64,000 nucleotides of DNA from Streptomyces sp. MA5143a (GCF_900290235.1 NZ_OLMK01000061.1:62001-126000), one strand, 5' to 3'. Positions 53,259 through 62,798 are shown, numbered from the stretch's first letter. Numbers and translations: made by a program. Notes: a model not told the origin generated them from the letters alone.

Positions 53259-54346
53259 CGGCCCCGCCCTCCCCGTCCCCGCCGCGCCGCCGGAACCCGC
53301 TGAGCCGAACGGGCCGGCGCCGCCGCTCGGCGCGCCGCGCCGGACACCTCGCCGGCGCGTACGGACTCCTGGTCCTCACCGGCCTGCTTTACCTGGTCTT
53401 CTCCCTCGCCCTGCCCCGCACCTTCCCCACGCTGGACACCCTCGACTCGATCCTGTCCACGCAGTCCATCCCGGCCGTCCTCGCCCTGGCCGCGATGGTC
53501 CCCATCGTCACCGGGGCGTTCGACCTCTCCATCGGCTACGGCCTCGGGCTGGCACATGTCATGGTGCTGTACCTCATCGTCGACGCGGGCTGGCCCTGGC
53601 CGCTCGCCTGCCTCGCCGTGGTCGCCGGGGGAACGGCCGTGGGCGTCCTCAACGGCGTCATCGTCGAGTTCGGCCGGATCGACTCCTTCATCGCGACGCT
53701 GGGCACCGGCAGCATGATGTACGCCGTCACCGGCTGGATCACCGACGGCGGCCGCATCGTCCCCGGACCGGAAGGACTGCCGACCGCCTTCACCGACCTC
53801 TACGACTCCACCTTCCTCGGCCTCCCGGTCCCGGCCTTCTACGTCCTCGCCCTCACGGTCGTCCTCTGGGTGGTGCTGGAGCGGCTGCCCCTCGGCCGGT
53901 ACCTCTACGTCGTGGGCTCCAACCCGCGCGCCGCCGACCTCGTCGGCATCCCGGTCCGCAAGTACACCGTGTGCGCCTTCGCCACCTCGGGGCTGATCGT
54001 CGGCTGCGCGGGCGTCCTGCTCGCGGCCCAGCAGCAGCTCGGCAACCCGAGCGTCGGCCTCGACTATCTGCTGCCCGCCTTCGTCGGCGCCCTCCTCGGC
54101 GCCACCGCCATCCGGCCCGGCCGCCCCAACCCCCTGGGCACCCTGGTCGCGGTCGCCGTCCTCGCCGTCGGCCTCACCGGCATCGCCCAGTTGGGCGCCG
54201 AGTTCTGGACCGTCCCGCTGTTCCACGGCGGCACCCTGCTGCTCGCCGTCGGCCTGGCGGGCTACTCCGCGCGCCGCCGGCTGCGCACCGGCGCCACCAC
54301 CACCTCCGACGCCGAGGCCGTGACGCCCGAGGACGGTGGCCCATGA
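53255..54346 (+). CDS. Sugar-type ABC transporter permease (RbsC-like)
   Basis: A 363-residue membrane permease of the ribose/xylose/myo-inositol class, with eight to ten helices and the family segments SIPAVLALAAMVPIVTGAFDLS, GTGSMMYAVTGWITDGG, and GSNPRAADLVGIPV. The ATG overlaps the stop of the ATPase gene (ATGA), and its own stop overlaps the binding-protein start in the same way, so the three products are made together. Confidence 0.92.
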   Translation: MTAPPSPSPPRRRNPLSRTGRRRRSARRAGHLAGAYGLLVLTGLLYLVFSLALPRTFPTLDTLDSILSTQSIPAVLALAAMVPIVTGAFDLSIGYGLGLAHVMVLYLIVDAGWPWPLACLAVVAGGTAVGVLNGVIVEFGRIDSFIATLGTGSMMYAVTGWITDGGRIVPGPEGLPTAFTDLYDSTFLGLPVPAFYVLALTVVLWVVLERLPLGRYLYVVGSNPRAADLVGIPVRKYTVCAFATSGLIVGCAGVLLAAQQQLGNPSVGLDYLLPAFVGALLGATAIRPGRPNPLGTLVAVAVLAVGLTGIAQLGAEFWTVPLFHGGTLLLAVGLAGYSARRRLRTGATTTSDAEAVTPEDGGP

Positions 54347-55563
54347 ACCGGACCGCCCGCAGCGCCACCGAGCCCCGCACCCCTGCGCGAGGAGCCCCCG
54401 TGCACCATCACCGCACCCCCACCCCCGGCCCCCGCACGGCCCGGTCCGCCGCAGCTCTCCTCCTGGCCGTGGCCGCCGCCCTGACCGGCTGCGAACGCGG
54501 CTCGTCGAGCGACTCGGGGGACTCACCCGCCACCGCGGACGGCTGCCCGGCGGTCCGCGCCAGGGCCGAGGAAGCCGTCGGCAGGGCGGAGCGGACCGAC
54601 GTCCCCTGGAACGGGCCGACGACCGGCCCGAGGGCGGTGGCGGGCAGGACCCTCGTCTTCGTCGCCCAGACCATGACGAACCCGGGTGTCGCCGGGGCGG
54701 CCGGCGGCGTACGGGAGGCCGCACGGGTGATCGGCTGGAACGTCCGGGTGATCGACGGCGGCGGCACCCCGGCGGGCATCCAGGCGGCGATGAGCGAGGC
54801 CCTCGCCCTCAGGCCGTCCGGCATCGTCGTCGGCGGCTTCGACCCGAATTCGACGTCCCAGCAGGTCGCCCGGGCGAACGCGGCGGACATCCCGCTCGTC
54901 GGCTGGCACGCGGTCGCCTCCCCGGGCCCCAGCAGGCAGCCCCCGCTCTTCACCAACGTGACCACCCGCGTCGAGGAGGTGGCCAGGATCAGCGCCCAGT
55001 GGGTCATCTCGGACTCCGACGGGAACGCCGGGGCCGTGGTGTTCACCGACGCCTCGATCCCCTTCGCCAAGCACAAGTCCGAGCTGATCAGAGAAGAGCT
55101 GGCCACCTGCCGGGGCGTACGGCTGCTGTCCTACGAGAACATCCCGATCCCGGACGCGAGCAGCCGCACGCCCCGAGAGGTGTCCTCGCTGCTCTCCCGC
55201 TTCCAGGACCGCTGGACCCACTCCGTGGCCATCAACGACCTGTACTTCGCCGACGCCGCCCCGGCGTTCCGTGCCGCCGGGCGGAAGGGCTCGGGTCCGC
55301 CCTTCAACATCGGTGCGGGGGACGGCGACCCGTCCGCCTTCCAGCGCATCGACAGCCGCGGGTACCAGGCGGCCACCGTGCCCGAGCCGCTGTCCCTCCA
55401 GGGCTGGCAGATCGTCGACGAGTTCAACCGTGCCTTCTCCGACAGCCCCGCCAGCGGATATGTGGCCCCCGTGCACATCACCACCGCCGACAACAGCGAG
55501 GGCGCCACCACCTGGAACCCGTCCGGCTACCAGGAGGCGTACCGGGAGATCTGGGGCAGGTGA
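54343..55563 (+). CDS. Sugar-type ABC transporter substrate-binding lipoprotein
   Basis: A 406-residue protein. A long N-terminus precedes a signal segment with lipobox LTGC (about residue 50), then a type I periplasmic-binding fold (TLVFVAQTMTNPG, PSGIVVGGFDPNS, AINDLYFADAAPAF, and the terminal GWQIVDEFNRAF). It delivers a sugar-like ligand to the permease encoded before it; the ligand is unknown. The ATG at 54343 overlaps the permease stop. No sugar-catabolic genes flank the operon. Confidence 0.88.
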   Translation: MNRTARSATEPRTPARGAPVHHHRTPTPGPRTARSAAALLLAVAAALTGCERGSSSDSGDSPATADGCPAVRARAEEAVGRAERTDVPWNGPTTGPRAVAGRTLVFVAQTMTNPGVAGAAGGVREAARVIGWNVRVIDGGGTPAGIQAAMSEALALRPSGIVVGGFDPNSTSQQVARANAADIPLVGWHAVASPGPSRQPPLFTNVTTRVEEVARISAQWVISDSDGNAGAVVFTDASIPFAKHKSELIREELATCRGVRLLSYENIPIPDASSRTPREVSSLLSRFQDRWTHSVAINDLYFADAAPAFRAAGRKGSGPPFNIGAGDGDPSAFQRIDSRGYQAATVPEPLSLQGWQIVDEFNRAFSDSPASGYVAPVHITTADNSEGATTWNPSGYQEAYREIWGR

Positions 55564-55587
55564 CGGCCCGGTCGCAGGGACGCGACG

Positions 55588-56064
55588 TCAGTCCTCGACA
55601 CGGAGGTCGAAGTGGACGCGGTCGCCGTCCAGGGTGATGTAGCCGTCGCCCTCGGCGTCCTTGTAGACACCGGTTCCGCCGGCGATGGACGTCTTGGCGG
55701 TGATCGGCGCCGGGTTCTCGCGGGTGATCATGTCGTTGAGGGTGATCTCCCCCTTCTTCAGCCGCAGGACACGGGTGCACTGCGTGGTCACCCGGTGTCC
55801 GGTGGCCTCCACGGCGGCGCAGCGTGCGCCGGCGTCACCGGCGAACTTCTTCTTCCGGGTGTACAGGTTCAGACGGGTGACCCAGCTGTCGCCGGGCTCG
55901 ACGTGCCGGGGCTTCGTGTCGACGGCCGTGACGCCGGTGAGCCTGAGGCGCACGACGCCGTCGCCCCTGGCGTCCGCCACCGCGGTGGCGGCGAGCGGGG
56001 AGAGGGCGAGGACGGCGGTCAGGGCGGCGGCGGTCACACCGCGACGGACGGAGGCGGAGCGCAT
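55588..56064 (-). CDS. Secreted allene oxide cyclase barrel-like protein
   Basis: A 158-residue exported protein. The signal peptide (about 1-31, ending TAVADA) is followed by a small beta-barrel domain of the allene oxide cyclase/dirigent type: LRLTGVTAVDT, LYTRKKKFAGDAGARCAAVE, and GGTGVYKDAEGDGYITLDG are typical. GAGGGAG lies just before the ATG at 56064. In streptomycetes these are short secreted proteins of unknown activity. It is convergent with the ABC importer. Confidence 0.8.
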   Translation of the reverse strand: MRSASVRRGVTAAALTAVLALSPLAATAVADARGDGVVRLRLTGVTAVDTKPRHVEPGDSWVTRLNLYTRKKKFAGDAGARCAAVEATGHRVTTQCTRVLRLKKGEITLNDMITRENPAPITAKTSIAGGTGVYKDAEGDGYITLDGDRVHFDLRVED

Positions 56065-56588
56065 GGGTTCTCCCTCGGGTCGGCTTCGGGCGCCCCGGCC
56101 ACCGGGGCGCCGGCGAGTCATTCCAGGCGTCCGCGTCCCAGCGGGCAACGCGCCTCGCGTGGGCCACCGCACCGGCCACCCGGCCAGGCGAACCGGGGAG
56201 GGCGTGATGCCGGACAGCGGTGCGACACCCCGCGGCCTCCCCTGGTCGCCGGAGCCGAGCCGTCCCCGTGGTGTCCACGAACAGGAGACCCGCGCGTCGC
56301 CGCCCGCGACCGCCGCGCGGACGGCCGCCTCGGTCTGCGGCACGTACCGGCCGCGGAAGGTCTCCAGGGCGAAGATCCAGGCCTGCGGGTACGCGGTGCG
56401 GGCCCTTGCGCAGCAGGGGTCGCCGCGTCGGGGTTGAGCGTGCCGAACTGCCGCTCATCACGGTTCCCTTGACGCCACCGCGGGCCGTGACCAGGGGGTT
56501 TCGGTCCTGACCGAAAGGGAGGGCGGATGTCCCTCGCGGGTCGGCAAGCTTCGGTGCGGGACCGAACCAACGAAAGGGCACACTCGAC
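56065..56588. other. Intergenic stretch with possible coding relic
   Basis: About 520 bases. On the minus strand around 56250-56460 a stretch reads AYPQAWIFALETFRGRYVPQ followed by TEAAVRAAV, with coding-like codon use but no start, stop context or family I recognise; it might be a relic. The rest presumably holds the promoters of the two flanking exported-protein genes. Confidence 0.35.
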
Positions 56589-56999
56589 ATGCGCATGGGA
56601 CGCGGAAAAATGCTGGCCACCGCGAGCACGGCGGTCGCCGTGGCGGCACTTCTGGGCACGGCGACACCCGCGAACGCCGCGATCCACCAGTGCGAGAGGT
56701 CCGGCAGCCGGATTCCCTGCACCACGGTCACCGGCATCGACCCGGGCTCGTACCTGCTGGTGCGCCGGGGCCCCGGCTACGGCTACGAGTCCATCGAGCC
56801 CGCCTACAGCAGGCTGTACAACGGCAACGAGGTCGGCCTGTCCTGCTGGACGCTCGGTGACGGGGCCTACGACAACCCCAACTACCGCTACTGGATGTCC
56901 ATCGAGCTCCCCAACAGCCGCTCGGGCTACGTCAACGACTGGTACCTGAACACGGGCAACCCCGACGTCTGGAAGCAGCAGATCCGCCAGTGCCCCTGA
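56589..56999 (+). CDS. Small secreted SH3-domain-like protein
   Basis: A 136-residue exported protein. The signal peptide (about 1-31, ending TPANAA) is followed by an SH3b-like fold: SYLLVRRGPGYGYESIEP and GYVNDWYLNTG resemble bacterial SH3 repeats. Four cysteines in the mature part could form disulfides. It heads a run of three secreted proteins and may bind cell wall. The ATG at 56589 gives the signal peptide; the ribosome site (AAGGG) is rather distant. Confidence 0.75.
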   Translation: MRMGRGKMLATASTAVAVAALLGTATPANAAIHQCERSGSRIPCTTVTGIDPGSYLLVRRGPGYGYESIEPAYSRLYNGNEVGLSCWTLGDGAYDNPNYRYWMSIELPNSRSGYVNDWYLNTGNPDVWKQQIRQCP

Positions 57000-57042
57000 C
57001 GTACGGCGCTTGCCCTCTCCTCACGTGAAGGTCGATGACGAT

Positions 57043-58239
57043 ATGCGTTGCACTGCCTTGACCAAGGCCACCGTGGGCCGCAGACACAGCAGTCTTCTCG
57101 CCACGGTCACGGCGTTCCTCTCCCTGACCCTCGTCGGCGCCGTGTTCTCCCCTTCGGCCGCTGCCGCACCGGCACGGCCCGACGACCCGTCGGCCGCCGC
57201 ACGCACCAGCGTCGTCGTGCCCGCCGGGGTCACCGCCGGGGTCGCCGTCTTCGACCGGCAGACCGGTGATTTCACCGAGCAGCTGAACCCGAGCATGCGA
57301 TTCCGTTCGGCCTCGATCGTCAAACTGCTGATGGTCCTGGACTATTTCTGGAACCGGGACCCCGGTTCCCCTGTGCCGGCCGCCGACCGGGCCTGGCTGG
57401 AACCCATGCTCCGCGGCAGCGACGACGACGCGGCCAACTACTACTGGTCGAACCACGGCTCCACATCGATCGTCACCCGTATGCGCCGCAACCTCCAGCT
57501 GAGCGACACGGAGCTCCCCGCCGACCCGGATTTCTGGGGCTACACCGCCATGTCGGCCCGGGACACGGTGACGGTCTACCGCTACATCCTGGAGAAGGCC
57601 CCCGCCTCCGTACGCACCTTCATCATGGACAACCTGCGTCAGTCGACCCGCTGCGCGTCGGACAAGTTCGACCAGCACTTCGGCATCGCCGGTGCCTTCA
57701 ACCGCCCCTGGGCCGTGAAGCAGGGCTGGTCGGGCGACTCGTACCCGGAGGGCACGTGCGGGCCCGCGAGCACCGTCTCGGCCGGGTCGACGAGGGACGC
57801 CGATCCCGCCGCCGCGGCCGTGGACCTGACCCACCCGGTCCTGCACTCCACCGGCACCGTCGGGGCCGGGGACCGCTCCATCGTGGCCGTCCTCACCCAG
57901 CACGAGGCAGGTACGTCCTACGGGAAGGCGTACACCGACATCGGTCGACTGACCCGGTCGCTGCATGTTCCCGGTGGCGTCGCGCCGACCGGGAAGTGGT
58001 ACGGAACGTGGAGTTCGCAGGTCGCCGTCCGCAGCGAACCGCGCATCGGGAACAACGTGCTGACCCGACTGCCCGCCGGGGTGGAGGTACTGGTGGGTTG
58101 CCAGAAGAAGGGCCAGTCCGTCTCCGTGCCCCCGTACACCAACGACTGGTGGGCGTATCTGCCCCAGTACGGCGGCTACATCTCCAACATCTACATCAGC
58201 CATCCGGACAATCAACTGCCGGATGTCCGCCTGTGCTGA
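57043..58239 (+). CDS. Secreted class A beta-lactamase-like serine hydrolase with C-terminal SH3 domain
   Basis: A 398-residue exported protein: signal peptide (about 1-42), serine hydrolase domain with SASIVKLLMVLDYFW (nucleophile SxxK), a degenerate SDN element (GSDDDAANYYW), KQGWSG in place of KTG, and a C-terminal SH3b-like domain (WSSQVAVRSEPRIGNNVLTRL...). Altered second and third motifs suggest it is not an efficient beta-lactamase; it may act on cell-wall peptides. The ATG at 57043 has GAAGG upstream. It shares the SH3 theme with the gene before it. Confidence 0.83.
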   Translation: MRCTALTKATVGRRHSSLLATVTAFLSLTLVGAVFSPSAAAAPARPDDPSAAARTSVVVPAGVTAGVAVFDRQTGDFTEQLNPSMRFRSASIVKLLMVLDYFWNRDPGSPVPAADRAWLEPMLRGSDDDAANYYWSNHGSTSIVTRMRRNLQLSDTELPADPDFWGYTAMSARDTVTVYRYILEKAPASVRTFIMDNLRQSTRCASDKFDQHFGIAGAFNRPWAVKQGWSGDSYPEGTCGPASTVSAGSTRDADPAAAAVDLTHPVLHSTGTVGAGDRSIVAVLTQHEAGTSYGKAYTDIGRLTRSLHVPGGVAPTGKWYGTWSSQVAVRSEPRIGNNVLTRLPAGVEVLVGCQKKGQSVSVPPYTNDWWAYLPQYGGYISNIYISHPDNQLPDVRLC

Positions 58240-58306
58240 AGTCCCCGGACATGTCAGGGCCATGAGCACACGACCAGGAACGCGACGATCGAATGGGACA
58301 CACGGA

Positions 58307-58816
58307 ATGCTTGAGTTGAACAGCGGCGGTCGCCGCAGGACCCTGGCGATGGCGTTCGCCGCAGCCGCCTTCGCGACCGCCTTCACCGTGCAGGGCGCTT
58401 CCCCCGCGCATGCCGCCAGCCCGTATGACGGCGCCGACCCGGCGGCCACGGGTTGCGCCTCGAATGCCAAGACTCTCGCCTCCGCGCCTCTCTATCTGCC
58501 GGGCACGACCAGTCAGGTCGGCACCATCGAGATGCGCTACAGCAACACCTGCCTGACCCAGTGGATCCGCGTCCAGTCCGACAGGACCAGGTGCAGCGGG
58601 GACCCCTGCCGCAACAAGGCGGAGATCACCCGCCCCGCCGGCGCCGACGGCCCGGCCCTGACCGTGGGCCGCGGCAACGTGGCCGCGGGCGAGCCCTATC
58701 AGTGGAGCCTGATGGTCTACACGCCCAACACCCGCTCCTGCGGGACCGGCAGCGCCGACACGGGCAACAACACGGGCTACCCGTACGGGGAGTGGGGTCG
58801 CCAGATCTGCGGCTGA
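58307..58816 (+). CDS. Secreted DUF2690 family protein
   Basis: A 169-residue exported protein. The signal peptide (ending PAHAA) leads into the DUF2690 pattern: YDGADPAATGCASNAKTL, GTIEMRYSNTCLTQWIRV, and a C-terminal GYPYGEWGRQIC. The paired cysteines (two around the start, two in the middle, two at the end) are typical of the family, whose function is unknown. An upstream ATG at 58262 is also possible. Confidence 0.8.
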   Translation: MLELNSGGRRRTLAMAFAAAAFATAFTVQGASPAHAASPYDGADPAATGCASNAKTLASAPLYLPGTTSQVGTIEMRYSNTCLTQWIRVQSDRTRCSGDPCRNKAEITRPAGADGPALTVGRGNVAAGEPYQWSLMVYTPNTRSCGTGSADTGNNTGYPYGEWGRQICG

Positions 58817-58869
58817 GCCCCGCACCGGGGCCTCCCCACGCGCAGGGACGACGGGGCGTCGGGGAGGCC
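58817..58869 (+). terminator. GC-rich stem-loops after the DUF2690 gene
   Basis: GCCCCG/CGGGGC with a 3-base loop (58817-58831) overlaps a longer possible stem GGCCTCCCC (58829-58837) with GGGGAGGCC (58861-58869). They lie right after the DUF2690 stop and could terminate transcription before the LCP gene. No T-tract. Confidence 0.4.
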
Positions 58870-59004
58870 ACCGGGGTGGGTGAGCCGAGTTGGACGTCCT
58901 TCCGTATCTCTCCAGGGATAGAGTCCTCGGGTTCGGTGATCACACGTGCCGGGCGTGGAGAGTCAGTCGACCGGCCGGATGCGGCCGAGGCGGGGGGAAC
59001 GCCG

Positions 59005-60390
59005 GTGAGTGGTACGGGAAGGCGGCGTGCCGGGATCGGGAGCGGGGGGACGCGGCTCACACGGCGGGGCAGGATCGTCGGCTGGGTCGCGGGGGTCTCC
59101 GCGGTGGTCGTGCTCGGTGTCGCGGGGGTCGGCGCCTGGGTGTACAACGACCTCGACGACAACATCACGGCCGCCGACGTCGACAACAAGCTCGGCGGGA
59201 ACCGTCCGGTGAACCTCAGCCCCGGGTCCAAGAACATCATGGTCGTCGGCTCGGACAGCCGTGACGGGAAGAACGCCAAGTACGGCCGGAACCTGACCAC
59301 CATGCAGTCGGACACGCTGATGGTGCTGCACATCCCCGCGGACCGGAAGTGGGCGACCGTCGTGTCGTTCCCCCGCGACTCGTGGGTCGAGATATCGGCG
59401 TGCGAGAAGGGCGGCGGCGGCACCTCGGGCCCGCACCGGGCCAAGATCAACGAGGCGTTCGCGATCGGCGGCTCCACCGGCGAGGTCGCCGGAGCCGCCG
59501 CCTGCTCGATCCGGACGGTCGAGGCCAACACCGGGCTGCGCATCGACCACTTCATGTCCGTCGACTTCTCGGGCTTCAAGGGGATGGTCGACGCCCTGGA
59601 GGGCATAGAGGTCTGCCCCGAGCAGGCCATCCACGACAAGAACGCCCTCCTCGACATGGAACCCGGCTGCCAGACCGTCAAGGGCGAGACCGCCCTCGGC
59701 TACGTCCGCACCCGCTACGCCGTCGGCGACGGCTCCGACATCGGGCGCATCGGCCGCCAGCAGGAGTTCATGGAAGCCCTCGCCGCCAAGGCGAAGTCCA
59801 AACTGACCAGCCCCGGCGCGCTGTACGACTTCATGCAGTCCGCCACCAAGTCCCTCACCACGGACAAGGATCTCGCGGGCATCGACCCGCTGTACGACCT
59901 CGCCTCCGAACTGAAGGGCATCCCCAGCGACCGGCTGACCTTCCTGACGGTCCCCAACTACCCGCGCGAGGCGGACGTCCCGAGCGACCGCGCCAACGTG
60001 GTCTGGCAGTACCCGTACGCGGCCGACCTGTTCACCTCCCTCGCCAAGGACCGCGAGGTCGAGAAGAAGCAGTTCCAGACCCGGGCCAAGGAGGGCCTCG
60101 TCTACGCCTCGAACGTGCGGGTGCAGGTCCTCAACGGCACCGGGGTCACGGGACGCGCCGCCGCCGTCGCCGAGAAGCTGCGCGCCGCCGGGATCACCGT
60201 CGTCGGTACGGGCAACGCGCCCGAGACCACCGCGAAGACGACGGTCGCCTACCCGCCGGACCTGGCGAAGCAGGCGAAGGTCCTCACCTCGCGACTGCCC
60301 GACGCCCGGGCCGCCGAGGACGCGGGCGCCGCGCAGGGCGTGGTCACCCTCGTCGTCGGACCGGACCTCGACCCCGCCACCCTGCGGTGA
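59005..60390 (+). CDS. LCP (LytR-CpsA-Psr) family cell-wall ligase with LytR C-terminal domain
   Basis: A 461-residue type II membrane protein: a cytoplasmic N-terminus, one transmembrane helix (about 25-47), the LCP catalytic domain (NIMVVGSDSRDG, SFPRDSWVEI with the conserved Arg/Asp, VRTRYAVGDGSDIGRIGRQQ), and a C-terminal LytR_C domain (VRVQVLNGTGVTGRAAAVAE). It transfers glycopolymers such as teichoic acids onto peptidoglycan. The GTG at 59005 follows GGGGGGAA. It ends a cluster of envelope proteins. Confidence 0.92.
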   Translation: MSGTGRRRAGIGSGGTRLTRRGRIVGWVAGVSAVVVLGVAGVGAWVYNDLDDNITAADVDNKLGGNRPVNLSPGSKNIMVVGSDSRDGKNAKYGRNLTTMQSDTLMVLHIPADRKWATVVSFPRDSWVEISACEKGGGGTSGPHRAKINEAFAIGGSTGEVAGAAACSIRTVEANTGLRIDHFMSVDFSGFKGMVDALEGIEVCPEQAIHDKNALLDMEPGCQTVKGETALGYVRTRYAVGDGSDIGRIGRQQEFMEALAAKAKSKLTSPGALYDFMQSATKSLTTDKDLAGIDPLYDLASELKGIPSDRLTFLTVPNYPREADVPSDRANVVWQYPYAADLFTSLAKDREVEKKQFQTRAKEGLVYASNVRVQVLNGTGVTGRAAAVAEKLRAAGITVVGTGNAPETTAKTTVAYPPDLAKQAKVLTSRLPDARAAEDAGAAQGVVTLVVGPDLDPATLR

Positions 60391-60406
60391 CCCGGACGGG
60401 CAGGGG

Positions 60407-61282
60407 TCAGCTGCCGGTGAGGCTGATCGCCAGGTCCGTGATGTTCAGCGGGAACTGACGGATAGGCGTCGCCTGGCCGGTGAGGAGCTCGACGGTGTAG
60501 AGCGTCGGGTTGCTCGCACCCGACGGGGTGAGGGAGGCGAAGGCGGCGTTGTCGACCGTCCGCCCGCCGCTCAGCGTGCTGTAGATGTCCATGCCGGCCT
60601 TCAGCTGGGCGTCGATGCCGAGGCTGCCGGTCGGCGCGAGCGTGCCGTTGTTGGCGGGGGACTGGATCACGACCTGGTCGGTGTTCGTGTTGACGTCGAA
60701 CAGGGTGGTCCCGGTGGCCGCGTTGAGGTCGTTGTTCGTGTACGCGGCGGCGGTGACGCCCTTGGTCGTGCCCTCGACGGGCGGGGTGGTGAGGTTCAGG
60801 TCCTGGATGGTCGAGTGGTCGTTCAGGTTGTGCCGCAGGTTCTGGCCGTTGTCGCTGATCACCCGCAGCCGGTCGGCCGCCGGGTTGAAGTCGACGCCGA
60901 ACGTGGTGCCGTGCAGCGCGTACTGGAGCTGGGACACCTTGGTGACCACGACGTCCTGGGTGGCCGGCGGGGTCTTGATCGTGTAGATGCCGCCCTTGTT
61001 GCCGACGCCGTACAGCAGTCCGTCCTGCACCCGGAAGTCGATGCCGACCAGGGCCGTGTCACCGCTGAGCCCGGTGACGGTCCTGACCCAGTTGAGGACG
61101 TCGGGGCGGTCGGTCGTGAACGTGGCCATCAGCGTGCCGTCGCCGGTGATCCCGAACGCCCGCAGGCTGGGGACGGCGGCGGGGGCGGCCGAGGCGGAGC
61201 CCGGAGCGCTCAGCAGAAGCGCCGTCGACGTGGCCATGACCGCTGCCGCCGCCGCGATTCTCTTTCGGATACTCGCTTTCAC
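60407..61282 (-). CDS. Secreted DUF4394 protein
   Basis: A 291-residue exported protein: signal peptide (about 1-32, ending GSASA), then a DUF4394 beta-propeller-like domain (FGITGDGTLMATFTTDRP, IDFRVQDGLLYGVGNKGGIY, VDFNPAADRLRVISDNGQNLRHN). The GTG at 61282 is preceded by GGAGGGA. Function unknown. Convergent with the LCP gene, which ends 16 bases away. Confidence 0.85.
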   Translation of the reverse strand: MKASIRKRIAAAAAVMATSTALLLSAPGSASAAPAAVPSLRAFGITGDGTLMATFTTDRPDVLNWVRTVTGLSGDTALVGIDFRVQDGLLYGVGNKGGIYTIKTPPATQDVVVTKVSQLQYALHGTTFGVDFNPAADRLRVISDNGQNLRHNLNDHSTIQDLNLTTPPVEGTTKGVTAAAYTNNDLNAATGTTLFDVNTNTDQVVIQSPANNGTLAPTGSLGIDAQLKAGMDIYSTLSGGRTVDNAAFASLTPSGASNPTLYTVELLTGQATPIRQFPLNITDLAISLTGS

Positions 61283-61415
61283 GGTGTGTCCCTCCCGTTT
61301 TCGTGGTGCGCCGACGCCCGGCGCGCCGGCTGAGAGATTTCCGGGCCGAATCCCGTATTGATTCCCCCGGTGATTGCGGGGCGCGGGCCGGAATCGGTCC
61401 CCATTAAGCCGACTT

Positions 61416-61526
61416 CACAGTGCCTCCACAAGTGGAGTCGATGGGCGAGAACGCCCTGATCCGGGAATTTTGCGCACTGTGACAAAAGCGCCGCAGGTAT
61501 CCCGTCATCGGTTTTGCGCACAGTGA
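61416..61526 (+). promoter_or_regulatory. Repeated operator-like sites upstream of the PucR-type gene
   Basis: TTTTGCGCACTGTGA (61468-61482) and TTTTGCGCACAGTGA (61512-61526) are near-identical direct repeats spaced 44 bases apart, about four helical turns. A related CACAGTG occurs at 61416-61422. This block lies in the 301-base region between divergently read genes and probably binds one regulator. Confidence 0.5.
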
Positions 61527-61583
61527 TGAAGGGGTCCGGAACCGGTCTGTCGGCCGGTTGTGGCGGAATGGGATGCTCCTGCC

Positions 61584-62798
61584 ATGGGGAGCCTCTTCGC
61601 CGAACTGGCCCGACAGGCGTCGGCCAACGCCCGCCGGGAGGTCGAGGCGTACGCACGTGAGATTCCGGAGTTCGCGATCCTGGACACGAACCGGCGAGCC
61701 AGGGCCGAGACACTGGACTACGCGGTGTGGCTGCGTCGGCGTACCGTCGAACTCTCCCCGGACAACGGCGAGTTGAGCGACACCGACCTCGACTCCATCA
61801 CCTTCATGGGCGAGGTGCGGGCCGATGCGGGAATGTCACCCTCTTCGCGACAGCAAGTACTGCACCTGCACACCGCGCTCATGCTGCGTGAGATCAACGA
61901 GGCGATCGAGGCGCAGCGCGGCGGCGGAGTGGAAGAACTCATGCGGATGATGAGCTGGTTCGCCCCGCAGGGAGAGCGGGGGATAAGCGCCTACCGGCAG
62001 GGTTTCGTGACGGTGATGCGGCGACGTTTGCCATACGTCGAGCAAATCGACCTGCTGACCCGGTCGCTGCTCACCGGTGATCCCATGGCGGCCGAACTCG
62101 CCGCCGTCACGGGCTCGGAACTGCCCGAATTCTGTGCGGTGACGGTGATCCGGGCCCCCGACCGCCCGGGAGACGACCGCGCCCTGGACCCCGAGATCGA
62201 GATACTGGTGAAAACCCACCGGGTACTGGTCGCCCGGTCCACGGAGAACGGTGACAAGGACGGTGAGCTGATCGTCCTGGTGCCGTTGCCCCGGGACCTC
62301 GCCGAGACCACGCCGGCGCACTCCGTGCCCGACCTCGTCGCCACCCCCGTTCGGGACCTCGCCCGGGTCCTCGGCCGGCCCTGCGCCGTCGGCACCGCCG
62401 CCGCGCCCGTCGCCGAGCTGGCCGGTGCCCTCGACCGGGCCCGGCGGGTCAGCCGGGCGGCCCCGCTGCGCCCGGTGTCCGAGCGGCTGCGGCCGTACAC
62501 CGTGGCGGATGTGTTCACCGAGGTCGCCGTCGCGGACGTGCCGTTCGTCGACGCATGGCTCCGCGAGCTGGTGGGCCGGCTGGAGCCGGGCCCCGACCTC
62601 CTCGTCACCCTCGACGCGTACTACCGCCACGACATGCACCGCGGCGCCACGGCCGTGGCCCTCAACGTGCACACCCGCACCCTGGACTACCGCCTGCGCC
62701 GGGTACGGGAACTCACGGGCATCGACCCCGGCTCCACCCGAGGGGTCCGCGTCCTCAGTTCGGTCGTCACCCGGCGGCTGTCCGGGGCGTGGGACTGA
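61584..62798 (+). CDS. PucR-like transcriptional regulator
   Basis: A 404-residue protein with a long N-terminal helical and GAF-like or unclassified region and a C-terminal PucR helix-turn-helix (YYRHDMHRGATAVALNVHTR followed by TLDYRLRRVRELTGIDP). The final segment is the conserved part of PucR/CdaR regulators. It probably binds the repeated sites upstream of itself. Target genes are unknown. The ATG at 61584 is used; a GTG at 61560 is possible. Confidence 0.85.
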   Translation: MGSLFAELARQASANARREVEAYAREIPEFAILDTNRRARAETLDYAVWLRRRTVELSPDNGELSDTDLDSITFMGEVRADAGMSPSSRQQVLHLHTALMLREINEAIEAQRGGGVEELMRMMSWFAPQGERGISAYRQGFVTVMRRRLPYVEQIDLLTRSLLTGDPMAAELAAVTGSELPEFCAVTVIRAPDRPGDDRALDPEIEILVKTHRVLVARSTENGDKDGELIVLVPLPRDLAETTPAHSVPDLVATPVRDLARVLGRPCAVGTAAAPVAELAGALDRARRVSRAAPLRPVSERLRPYTVADVFTEVAVADVPFVDAWLRELVGRLEPGPDLLVTLDAYYRHDMHRGATAVALNVHTRTLDYRLRRVRELTGIDPGSTRGVRVLSSVVTRRLSGAWD

